Shown here: positions 34,503-41,905 of the stretch, in pieces | Layout: every line of letters begins with the position of its first letter | Numbering within the stretch: the stretch's first letter is position 1 | NCBI GenBank assembly: GCA_963718305.1 | Contig: CAVQZG010000012.1 | Location: 1-64,000, forward strand | Source: RYN-230 sp963718305 | GTDB lineage: Bacteria; Actinomycetota; Actinomycetes; Streptosporangiales; Streptosporangiaceae | Direction of reading: 5' to 3' | Length of the DNA: 64,000 nt | Notes under the pieces: model-generated | What the model saw: only the letters and a program-made list of their open reading frames with translations | Database searches by the model: none | Told to the model about the DNA's origin: nothing | Position numbers and translations under genes: made by a program

Positions 34503-35261
34503 ATGGCCCGGCTGGACAACAAGGTCGCCCTGATCACCGGGGGCGAGAGCGGCATCGGCCTGGCCTGCGCCCGGTTGTTCGTAGCCGAAGGGGCCAGCGT
34601 GCACCTGGCCGGGCTGGCGCGCAGCCGCCTGGAGGCGGCGGTGGCCGAGCTGGGGCCGGACCTGGCCGACTACAGCGTCACCGACGTCACGGTGGAAGAG
34701 CAGGTCATGGCGGCCCTCCAGCAGGCGGCGGCCCGGTTCGGCGGGCTCGACATCCTGTTCAGCAACGCCGGCATCAGCGGGGACATCGCCCCCATCACGG
34801 ACTACCCCGCTGACGTCTTCCGCCGCGTCCTGGACGTGCACGTACTCGGCGCGTTCTTCCTGCTCAAGCACGGGCTGCCGGAATTGCGGGACGGCGGCAG
34901 CGTGATCATCAACTCCAGCGTGGTCGGCCTCACGTCGGACGCGGGCATCTGCGCCTACGCCACCGCCAAGCACGCGCAGGTCGGCCTGATGCGGACCGCC
35001 GCGAAGGAGATGGCCGGCCGCGGGATCAGGGTGAACACCGTGCACCCGGGACCGACGGATACCGACTTCCAGCGGGCCATCGAGATCTCCGCGACCGGCG
35101 CCCCGGCCGACGTCGCGGCGCGGATCTTCGAGGCCAGGATCCCGCTGTCCCGGCACGCCTGCCCGGAGGAGATCGCCCGCTCCGTGCTCTACCTGGCCAG
35201 CTCGGACAGTTCTTTCGTGACCGGCGCGGCGCTGCCAGTGGACGGTGGCATGCAGATCTGA
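34503..35261 (+). CDS. Short-chain dehydrogenase/reductase (SDR, classical type)
   Basis: A 252-residue classical SDR. ATG 34503 follows GTGGGAGGAG. The cofactor loop reads TGGESGIGLACAR, and the catalytic tetrad region has NSSVVGLTSDAG for the serine and YATAKHAQVG for Tyr/Lys; NTVHPGPTDTDF is the typical substrate-loop start, and the end ALPVDGGMQI is standard. It follows the TPP-enzyme fragment by 70 bp in the same direction, so it may have been part of a catabolic operon. The substrate is not predictable. Confidence 0.9.
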   Translation: MARLDNKVALITGGESGIGLACARLFVAEGASVHLAGLARSRLEAAVAELGPDLADYSVTDVTVEEQVMAALQQAAARFGGLDILFSNAGISGDIAPITDYPADVFRRVLDVHVLGAFFLLKHGLPELRDGGSVIINSSVVGLTSDAGICAYATAKHAQVGLMRTAAKEMAGRGIRVNTVHPGPTDTDFQRAIEISATGAPADVAARIFEARIPLSRHACPEEIARSVLYLASSDSSFVTGAALPVDGGMQI

Positions 35262-35308
35262 CCGCCCATGAACTCCCGGTAGCAGAGTGAAATCGATTGT
35301 GCCGGGGA

Positions 35309-35324
35309 TGTGATGTGCGTCACG
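35309..35324. promoter_or_regulatory. CRP/FNR-like binding site upstream of first MHYT gene
   Basis: TGTGA-tgtgcg-TCACG matches the CRP consensus TGTGA-N6-TCACA in nine of ten arm positions. It lies 87 bp before ATG 35411. A similar site precedes the second MHYT gene. Confidence 0.6.
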
Positions 35325-35335
35325 GCTGACCGGGC

Positions 35336-35362
35336 GACATGTCAGGCTATGCCCGACATGTC
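35336..35362. repeat. Paired GACATGTC palindromes upstream of first MHYT gene
   Basis: GACATGTC occurs at 35336-35343 and again at 35355-35362, each self-complementary, 19 bp apart. They lie between the CRP-like site and the start codon and could be a second operator. The second MHYT gene lacks them. Confidence 0.45.
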
Positions 35363-35410
35363 ACGGGCGGCATGGGGGCCGGGCAGGCTCTCACAGGGGG
35401 TCTGGGTCAG

Positions 35411-36286
35411 ATGGTCCACGTTGACAACTTCACCTACGGGTTGGTCACACCCGTGCTCGGCTACGTGATGTCCAGCCTGGGCTGTTTCCTCGGCCTGCGC
35501 TGTACCACCCGGGCCCGGGCCTCACATGGCGCGCAGCGGGCCCGGTGGCTGCTGCTGGCCGCGGTGTCCGTCGCGACCACCGGGATCTGGGTGATGCATT
35601 TCGTGGCCATGCTCGGGTTCACCATCCCCGGCCAGACCATCACGTACAACGTGCCGGTCACCATCGCGTCCATGCTGATCGCCGTGGTGGTGGTGGGCAT
35701 CGGGCTGCTCATCGTCGGCTTCGGCAGTGCGGGCTGGCGCAACCTGCTGCTCGGCGGGGTGATCATCGGGATCGGCGTGGCCAGCATGCACTACATCGGG
35801 ATGGCCGCGATGCGGATGCCGGACACGGTCCGCTACGACAACGTGCTGGTCGTTCTCTCGGTGGTTATCGCGGCGGTGGCCGGGACGGCCGCGCTGTGGG
35901 CCGCGCTCCGGCTGGCCACCGTGTGGTCCACCCTCGTCGCGTCGCTGATCATGGGTGTGGCGGTGAGCGGGATGCACTACACCGGCATGGCGGCCATGCA
36001 CGTCTACGGCACCCAGGACCCCGGGATGCTGGCCAGCATGTCCGGTGGCGTCAGCGCCCAGGTGTTCCTGCTGCCGCTCATCGTCGGGATCAGCCTGCTC
36101 GCGTTCGCCCTGACCGTGGTCATCTCCCTGTCGCCGACCGAGGCGGAGATGCGCGAGGACGCTGCGCTCATGGCCCATCTGTCGGCTCCGCCGCTGGAGC
36201 GGACCGTGGGGGCGCACCGGCCGGCCCGGCTGGGATCCGAACCCGTCGATCCCAGCGCCGGGCGCTGGTTCCGGCCGGGTCACTAG
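35411..36286 (+). CDS. MHYT-domain membrane sensor protein, copy 1
   Basis: About 291 residues from ATG 35411, aligned to the start of copy 2. It has seven predicted helices with the three motifs of MHYT sensors: WVMHFVAMLGF, SMHYIGMAAM and GMHYTGMAAMH. MHYT domains are thought to bind copper and sense oxygen, CO or NO at the outer face. Here no output domain is attached; only a short cytoplasmic C-terminal tail follows (SPTEAEMREDAALMAHL). It is very similar to the protein at 36491 and probably arose by tandem duplication. A CRP-like site lies upstream. Confidence 0.88.
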   Translation: MVHVDNFTYGLVTPVLGYVMSSLGCFLGLRCTTRARASHGAQRARWLLLAAVSVATTGIWVMHFVAMLGFTIPGQTITYNVPVTIASMLIAVVVVGIGLLIVGFGSAGWRNLLLGGVIIGIGVASMHYIGMAAMRMPDTVRYDNVLVVLSVVIAAVAGTAALWAALRLATVWSTLVASLIMGVAVSGMHYTGMAAMHVYGTQDPGMLASMSGGVSAQVFLLPLIVGISLLAFALTVVISLSPTEAEMREDAALMAHLSAPPLERTVGAHRPARLGSEPVDPSAGRWFRPGH

Positions 36287-36354
36287 CCTGCGCGGTCCCT
36301 GGGCCCCGGGCCTGGGTGTTCCGGGCCTGGCTGGCCCGGCTCGGCCTGGCCCGA

Positions 36355-36369
36355 TGTGAGCGATCTCAC
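36355..36369. promoter_or_regulatory. CRP/FNR-like binding site upstream of second MHYT gene
   Basis: TGTGA-gcgatc-TCAC is again the TGTGA-N6-TCAC pattern, 122 bp before ATG 36491. Both gaps also carry the core AATCGAT (35291-35297 and 36403-36409), though on different sides of the CRP-like site. Confidence 0.6.
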
Positions 36370-36490
36370 CGTCCGCAGAAGTGAACGGCAGGCCATAACT
36401 GCAATCGATCGCAACCGGGAATGACAGGCTGGGTGGGCACGGGCTGGACCGGGGCAGGGGTCCCCGGCCGGGAGGGGAGGCCCGCTTCTG

Positions 36491-37468
36491 ATGGTGCACG
36501 TCAACGACTTCAGCTACGGTCCGGTGACGCCGGTGCTCGGGTTCGTGATGTCCAGCCTGGGCTGTTTCCTCGGCCTGCGCTGTACCACCCGGGCCCGGGC
36601 CTCACATGGCGCGCCGCGCGTCCGGTGGCTGCTGCTGGCCGCGGTGTCGATCGCGACCACCGGGATCTGGGTGATGCATTTCGTGGCCATGCTCGGGTTC
36701 ACCATCCCTGGCCAGACCATCACCTACAGCGTGCCGGTCACGGTGCTGTCCATGCTCATCGCGGTGGTGGTGGTGGGCATCGGGCTGCTCATCGTGGGGT
36801 TCGGCAGTGCGGGCTGGCGCAACCTGCTGCTCGGCGGGGTGATCATCGGGTTGGGCGTGGCCAGCATGCACTACATCGGGATGGCCGCGATGAAGATGCC
36901 GGACACGGTCCGGTACAACAACACCCTGGTGGTCCTGTCCGTGGTCATCGCGGTGGTGGCCGGCACCGCCGCGCTGTGGGCCGCGCTCCGGCTGGCCGCC
37001 GTGTGGGCGACCCTGGTCGCGTCGCTGATCATGGGCGTCGCGGTGAGCGGGATGCACTACACCGGCATGGCGGCCATGCACGTCTACGGCACCCAGAATC
37101 CCGGGATGCTCGCCGGGATGTCCGGCGGGGTGAGTGGTCAGGCGTTCCTGCTGCCGCTCATCGTCGGGATCAGCCTGCTCGCGTTCGCCCTCACCGTGAT
37201 CATCTCGCTGTCGCCGACCGAGGCGGAGATGCGGGAGGACGCGGCGCTGATGGCCCACCTGGCTGGCCGGCACGCGGCCCCGCCCGCGGGCACCCACCGG
37301 GCGGCGGGCCCGCCTGACGCGCCGCGCGGACCGGGCCAGTACGGGCCGGGCCAGCACGGGCAGCGAGAGGAACCTGACGAGCCCGACGCGGGCCGCTGGT
37401 TCCGCTCGCAGTCCTTAGGCGGCGGGCTCCAGCCTGGAATCACTAGTCTGCAGGTGTGCCCGACCTGA
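36491..37468 (+). CDS. MHYT-domain membrane sensor protein, copy 2
   Basis: A 325-residue paralogue of the previous gene, nearly identical in its first about 240 residues but with a longer Pro/Gly/Gln-rich C-terminal tail (PRGPGQYGPGQHGQ). The same three MHYT motifs are present, so metal or gas sensing is expected for both. Differences such as RMPDTVRYDN versus KMPDTVRYNN lie in loops. Its 3' end overlaps the next gene by 13 nt, indicating cotranscription with it. Confidence 0.88.
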   Translation: MVHVNDFSYGPVTPVLGFVMSSLGCFLGLRCTTRARASHGAPRVRWLLLAAVSIATTGIWVMHFVAMLGFTIPGQTITYSVPVTVLSMLIAVVVVGIGLLIVGFGSAGWRNLLLGGVIIGLGVASMHYIGMAAMKMPDTVRYNNTLVVLSVVIAVVAGTAALWAALRLAAVWATLVASLIMGVAVSGMHYTGMAAMHVYGTQNPGMLAGMSGGVSGQAFLLPLIVGISLLAFALTVIISLSPTEAEMREDAALMAHLAGRHAAPPAGTHRAAGPPDAPRGPGQYGPGQHGQREEPDEPDAGRWFRSQSLGGGLQPGITSLQVCPT

Positions 37469-38511
37469 AGCTCCTGGTCCTGAGCGCCCGTGACGTACGC
37501 GAGCTGCTGCCCTACGGGGAGTGCGCTGACCTGGTCGCCGGCGGGCTGGCCGCCCTGGCCCGCGGCGAGATCTACCAGCCGCTGCGGACCATGGTCCAGC
37601 CGCCCGCGCCGGAAGGGTCACCCCCGCCGGGGCTGATGGCGCTGATGCCGTCGATCCGGTCCGGCCCGATGCGATCCGCCCCGATGCGATCTGAGAGCGA
37701 CGCTGCGTACAGCCTCAAGGCGATCTGCGTCTTTCCCGGCAACCCGGCCCTCGGGAAGGATGCTCACCAGGGTGTCGTGCTGCTGTCCAGCCCGGACACC
37801 GGGGAGCCGCAGGCCCTGATCAACGCGTCCGCGCTGACTGAGATCCGCACCGCGGCGGCCTCCGTGGTGGCCACCCGGCTGCTGGCCCGGACGGACGCCA
37901 GCGAGCTGGCCATCATCGGCACCGGGGTGCAGGCCCGCGCGCACGCGATCGCCCTGGCCCAGGACTGCGCGGCCCAGGGCCGGCCGCTGGCCAGGATCCG
38001 CATCGCGGGCCGTACCCCGGGCCGCGCGGCGCGGGCGGCGGGGGAGCTCACCGCCGCGGCCGGGGTGCCCGTGACGGCTTGCGGCTCAGCGGCCGAAGCC
38101 GTGACCGGCGCCGGCATCGTGGTGACCGCCACCTCGTCGGCCATCCCCGTGCTGGAGCGGGCCTGGCTGGCGGAGGGCACGCACATCAACGCGGTGGGCG
38201 CGTGCCTGCCGGATCGGCGGGAACTCGACTCCGCCACGATGGCCGCCGCCGCCGTGTTCGCCGACAGCCGGGAATCCGCACTGGCCGAATCGGGTGATGT
38301 CCGGCTGGCCATCGCCGAGCAGGCCCTCCCACCTGTGCATATCCGGGCAGAAATCGGGGAATTGCTGTCCGGGACGGCACTTGGCCGGGTCAGCGACCGG
38401 GAGATCACCGTATTCGAGTCGCTGGGCCTGGCGGCCGAGGACCTGGCGGCGGCCCAGGGGGTGTACCGGAACGCGGTCAAAGTCGGGGCCGGGACCTGGG
38501 TGGACTTCTGA
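37456..38511 (+). CDS. Ornithine cyclodeaminase/mu-crystallin family protein
   Basis: A 351-residue NAD(P)-dependent protein of the ornithine cyclodeaminase, alanine dehydrogenase and mu-crystallin superfamily. The Rossmann loop IGTGVQARAHAIAL and the ALTEIRTAAASVVATRLLA segment (substrate-binding Arg) are clear, as are HINAVGACLPDRREL and the LGRVSDREITVFESLGLA end. GTG 37456 lies inside the MHYT copy 2 gene. A 15-bp tandem repeat at 37666-37695 adds five residues (PMRSA). The exact amino-acid substrate is not determinable; a cyclic imine reductase is possible. Confidence 0.87.
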   Translation: MPDLKLLVLSARDVRELLPYGECADLVAGGLAALARGEIYQPLRTMVQPPAPEGSPPPGLMALMPSIRSGPMRSAPMRSESDAAYSLKAICVFPGNPALGKDAHQGVVLLSSPDTGEPQALINASALTEIRTAAASVVATRLLARTDASELAIIGTGVQARAHAIALAQDCAAQGRPLARIRIAGRTPGRAARAAGELTAAAGVPVTACGSAAEAVTGAGIVVTATSSAIPVLERAWLAEGTHINAVGACLPDRRELDSATMAAAAVFADSRESALAESGDVRLAIAEQALPPVHIRAEIGELLSGTALGRVSDREITVFESLGLAAEDLAAAQGVYRNAVKVGAGTWVDF

Positions 38512-38622
38512 GCGCAGCGGGGCGCTCAGGGCTCTGCTCGCCGCGGGGCGTACGGGTCGGGGGACGCGCCGCCGCTTAACTTCGTCCCAAGCCGGGCAGG
38601 CCAGCTGAATGGGGGACGTCTG

Positions 38623-39537
38623 GTGACAACGGTGATCGCTGTGGTCGCCGCCTTGCTCGCGGCGTTCTGCTTCGCCGTGGCCGCACTCGTCCAGCAGACC
38701 GTGGCCCGGGCGGCCGGGGCGGATGAGGTCATGCACCCCAGACTGCTGCTCGACCTGGCCCGCAGACCCCGCTGGCTGGCCGGGATCGGCCTGGACGCGA
38801 TGTCGTTCCTCATCCTGGCCCTCGCCCTGGCGTTCGGGCCGCTGGCCCTGGTCCAGCCGCTGGCCTCGCTGGACGTACTGTTCGCGCTGCCGCTCATCGC
38901 CCGCCTGCAGGGGCGCCGGCTCACCATGGGGGACGGGATCGGCGCGGTGACCGTGGCGGGCGGGATCGTGATCTTCCTGGCGGTGGCCCCGCCCACCGGC
39001 GGGGTGAAGGCGCCGAGCCTGACCACGTGGGCCCCGGTGTTCGTGGCGGCCGGGACGCTCAGCGCGATAGCTGCCCTGGCTGGGCTGCGGGTCTCCGGAA
39101 AGGCCCGGGTCATCTGGCTGGCCGTGGCCGCGGGCTCGGTCTACGGCGTGCTGTCCGCACTGACCAAGGCCACGGTGGACGTGGTGGCGGTCCGGGGAGC
39201 AGGGGTCTTGCTCACCTGGGAACCGTGGGCGCTGCTGTTGTGCGGGATCATCGGGGCCCTGCTCGGTCAGAGCGCCTACAGCTCCGGGGCGCTGTCCCTG
39301 AGCCTGCCGGTCCTGGACACCCTGGCGCCGATCGTCGCCGTGGTCATCGCGGCCACGGTGTTCGACGAGAAGCTCGCCTCCTCGGCCTGGCAGCTGGGTG
39401 TGCAGCTGGCTGGCGGCGCGCTCGCGGTGGCCGGCATCGCCATGCTCAGCCGCTCCGCGATCGTGGCCGCCGAAACCGCGGATGGCCGGGACCGCGCACT
39501 GGCCCGGATGGGCAGCGCGGCGTTCGAGGGGCACTGA
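38623..39537 (+). CDS. EamA/DMT-family membrane transporter
   Basis: A 304-residue protein with about nine or ten hydrophobic helices and internal two-fold similarity (EamA repeats), each half having the pattern of an N-terminal helix pair followed by a 'P..A' loop (GPLALVQPLASLDVLFALPL; LPVLDTLAPIVAVVIAATVF). It belongs to the drug/metabolite transporter superfamily, exporting small metabolites. GTG 38623 follows GGGGGAC at 38611. The transported compound is unknown. Confidence 0.82.
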   Translation: MTTVIAVVAALLAAFCFAVAALVQQTVARAAGADEVMHPRLLLDLARRPRWLAGIGLDAMSFLILALALAFGPLALVQPLASLDVLFALPLIARLQGRRLTMGDGIGAVTVAGGIVIFLAVAPPTGGVKAPSLTTWAPVFVAAGTLSAIAALAGLRVSGKARVIWLAVAAGSVYGVLSALTKATVDVVAVRGAGVLLTWEPWALLLCGIIGALLGQSAYSSGALSLSLPVLDTLAPIVAVVIAATVFDEKLASSAWQLGVQLAGGALAVAGIAMLSRSAIVAAETADGRDRALARMGSAAFEGH

Positions 39538-39574
39538 TTACGCATACGGGGCGTACAACGCGTAAGAATGATCC

Positions 39575-41728
39575 ATGAGCAAGCAGTCGAAGCCGCCGCC
39601 GCCCGGGGACAAGCCGACGCCCACGGCGCCCCCGCCCCCGCCTGGCTGGCGCCACTGGCTCTGGCCGGGGGCGCTGCTGGTGGCCCTGGTGCTGTTCTTG
39701 TTCCTGCCCCGGTTCGGCGGGGTAACCGTGGTCAACCTGAGCTATTCCACCTTCATCAGCGATGTCAACGCGCACAAGGTCAAGACCTTCACGCTGGATA
39801 ACAGCACTGGCTCCACCGCCCCGGCCACGGGGACGCTGAAGGACGGGAAGAACTACACCACCGTCATCCCGCTCCCGTTCGCCGGCACGCCGCTGGAGAC
39901 CACGCTGCAGAAGGCGGATGTGGAGATCAATGCGGCCGCGCCCAGCAGCGGGCTGGGCACCCAGCTGCTCTACTGGATCATCCTGCTGGCCCCGTTCATC
40001 GTCGTGTTCTGGCTGGTCCGGCGGATGTCCCGGGCGGCCGGCGGGGCAGGCCCGCTGGGCGGGCTGATGGGGGTCGGCCGGGCCCGGGCCAAGGTCTTCG
40101 ACGCCGAGCGGCCGCAGACCAAGTTCTCCGACGTGGCCGGCTACGAATCGGCGAAACGTGAGATCAGCGAGGTCGTCAACTTCCTGAAGCACCCGGAGCG
40201 GTACCGCCGCCTGGGCGCGGTCACGCCCCGCGGCGTGCTGATGGTCGGCCCGCCCGGAACGGGCAAGACGCTGATGGCCCGGGCGGTGGCCGGCGAGGCC
40301 GAGGTGCCTTTCATCTCGGTGACCGGATCCAGCTTCGTGGAGCTGTTCGTCGGGGTCGGCGCGGCCCGGGTCCGCGACCTGTTCGCCGAAGCCCGCAAAC
40401 GGGGCCCCTGCATCATCTTCATCGACGAGATCGACGCGATTGGCCAGCGCCGGGCGGGATCCGGCGCCGTGGTCTCCAACGATGAGCGGGAGCAGACGCT
40501 CAACCAGCTGCTCTCCGAGATGGACGGCTTCGACGAAGCCCAGGGCATCGTGGTGCTCGGCGCCACCAACCGCCCCGAGGTTCTGGACCCGGCGCTGCTG
40601 CGGCCGGGCCGGTTCGACCGGCAGATCACCATCCCGCTGCCTAACCTGGCCGAGCGCGCGGCCATCCTGGCGGTGCACTCCCGGGGTAAGAGCCTGGACC
40701 CGGACGTCAACCTGGACGTGGTGGCTCGGGGCACCCCCGGCTTCTCCGGCGCCGACCTGGCCAACCTGGTCAATGAGGCGGCCATCAACGCGGTCCGGGT
40801 CGGCCAGAACAACATCACGATGGCCAACTTCAACGACGCCCGCGACCGGATCATCCTGGGCAGCCGGGGCGACTCCAACCTGCTGCTGCCCGAGGAGAAG
40901 CGGGCGGTGGCCATCCACGAGTCCGGGCACGCCCTGGTCGCGGCGCTGTCCCCGCACGCGGACCCGGTGGCCAAGGTCACGATCCTGCCTTCCGGGCAGG
41001 CGCTGGGCGTCACCGAGCAGCTGCCGCTGGTCGAGCACCACCTGTACGGGGAGGACTACCTCACCGAGTCGCTGGCCGTCCGGCTGGGCGGGCGGGCCGC
41101 CGAGCTGGTCGTCCTGGGCCAGGGCTCCACCGGTGCCGCCAGCGACCTGGCCTCGGCCACTGAGCTCGCGATCAAGATGGTCCGGGAGTTCGGGTTGTCC
41201 AGCAAGCTCGGGCCGGTGGGCTACCCCGAGGGGGGATCGGTCTTCCTCGGCGGAGGCGGCGGTAACGGGCTGTCCAGCCGGCCGTTTTCCGAATCCACTC
41301 AGGCCCTCATCGACGGCGAGGTCTCGCGGCTGGTGCGGGAAGCAGAGCAGACCGCGGTCACGCTCATCCGCACTCACCAGGGTGATCTGGACCGGCTGGC
41401 TGACCTGCTGGTGGAGAAGGAGACGGTGGACGGCGCGGAGGTGTACCGGCTGCTCGGCCTGGCCGTGCCGGAACACCAGCCGGAGGGCCAGGCCATCGCC
41501 CCGGGCCGGGCGGCCGCCGCCGCCGCGGTGCCGCCTGCCCCGGTGCCCGCCGCCAGCACGAACAGCGGCGGGACGCAGGCCGCCGGGACGAAGAGTGCCG
41601 GGACGCAGGCCGCTGGGACGCACAGCGCCGGGACGCGCAGCTCCGGGACGCACAGCGCGAGCGCAGCGCCCAACAGCGGCAGGCCCGCCACTCCGCCTGA
41701 CCCGAACCCGCCGGACGCGGCGGGGTGA
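39575..41728 (+). CDS. ftsH: ATP-dependent zinc metalloprotease FtsH
   Basis: A 717-residue membrane-anchored AAA+ protease. Two transmembrane helices (about residues 29-46 and 131-149) flank an extracytoplasmic loop. The AAA domain has Walker A GPPGTGKT near residue 225, Walker B IIFIDEIDAIG, and an arginine finger RPGRFDRQI. The zinc motif HESGH at about 448-452 defines the protease. FtsH degrades membrane and regulatory proteins. Unusual are the Pro-rich N-terminus (KPPPPGDKPTPTAPPPPPG) and a C-terminal tail of degenerate AGT repeats. ATG 39575 is preferred. The trp leader follows downstream. Confidence 0.95.
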   Translation: MSKQSKPPPPGDKPTPTAPPPPPGWRHWLWPGALLVALVLFLFLPRFGGVTVVNLSYSTFISDVNAHKVKTFTLDNSTGSTAPATGTLKDGKNYTTVIPLPFAGTPLETTLQKADVEINAAAPSSGLGTQLLYWIILLAPFIVVFWLVRRMSRAAGGAGPLGGLMGVGRARAKVFDAERPQTKFSDVAGYESAKREISEVVNFLKHPERYRRLGAVTPRGVLMVGPPGTGKTLMARAVAGEAEVPFISVTGSSFVELFVGVGAARVRDLFAEARKRGPCIIFIDEIDAIGQRRAGSGAVVSNDEREQTLNQLLSEMDGFDEAQGIVVLGATNRPEVLDPALLRPGRFDRQITIPLPNLAERAAILAVHSRGKSLDPDVNLDVVARGTPGFSGADLANLVNEAAINAVRVGQNNITMANFNDARDRIILGSRGDSNLLLPEEKRAVAIHESGHALVAALSPHADPVAKVTILPSGQALGVTEQLPLVEHHLYGEDYLTESLAVRLGGRAAELVVLGQGSTGAASDLASATELAIKMVREFGLSSKLGPVGYPEGGSVFLGGGGGNGLSSRPFSESTQALIDGEVSRLVREAEQTAVTLIRTHQGDLDRLADLLVEKETVDGAEVYRLLGLAVPEHQPEGQAIAPGRAAAAAAVPPAPVPAASTNSGGTQAAGTKSAGTQAAGTHSAGTRSSGTHSASAAPNSGRPATPPDPNPPDAAG

Positions 41729-41768
41729 GTGCTGGCGCGTGGCCGGCCGACCCGCTAGAGTCACGATC

Positions 41769-41813
41769 ATGCGATCCAGCAACGCACCTCTCCAGTGGTG
41801 GCGCCGCCGGTAG
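41769..41813 (+). CDS. trpL: trp leader peptide
   Basis: A 14-residue ORF, MRSSNAPLQWWRRR and a TAG stop, with adjacent tryptophan codons TGG TGG. It precedes a fused trpE(G) gene and an RNA hairpin, which is the arrangement of a tryptophan attenuation leader. When charged tryptophanyl-tRNA is scarce, the ribosome would stall at the TGG pair. Confidence 0.85.
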   Translation: MRSSNAPLQWWRRR

Positions 41814-41875
41814 GCGGTTGCTGGTTCGCGCGTTCAGATAGCCAGAAGCGACCGTCCGGTAACGGCGGTCGCTTC
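41804..41875 (+). terminator. trp attenuator with alternative hairpins
   Basis: A perfect 10-bp stem, GAAGCGACCG at 41845-41854 with CGGTCGCTTC at 41866-41875, is the probable terminator (3:4). CCGCC-ggta-GGCGG at 41804-41817 overlaps the end of the leader peptide (1:2). GGTTGCTGG near 41816-41824 can instead pair with CCAG..GC.ACC near 41842-41853, which would prevent the terminator. The U tract is weak, as is common in GC-rich genomes. Confidence 0.75.
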
Positions 41876-41905
41876 GTGCGTTCGCCTGGTGCCGGCCGAA
41901 GACCC

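Noticed and set aside
41550..41690. Repeat at the 3' end of ftsH as an intergenic or regulatory repeat
   Set aside because: The repeat keeps the FtsH frame (AGT-type residues) and ends before the native stop, so it is part of the protein.
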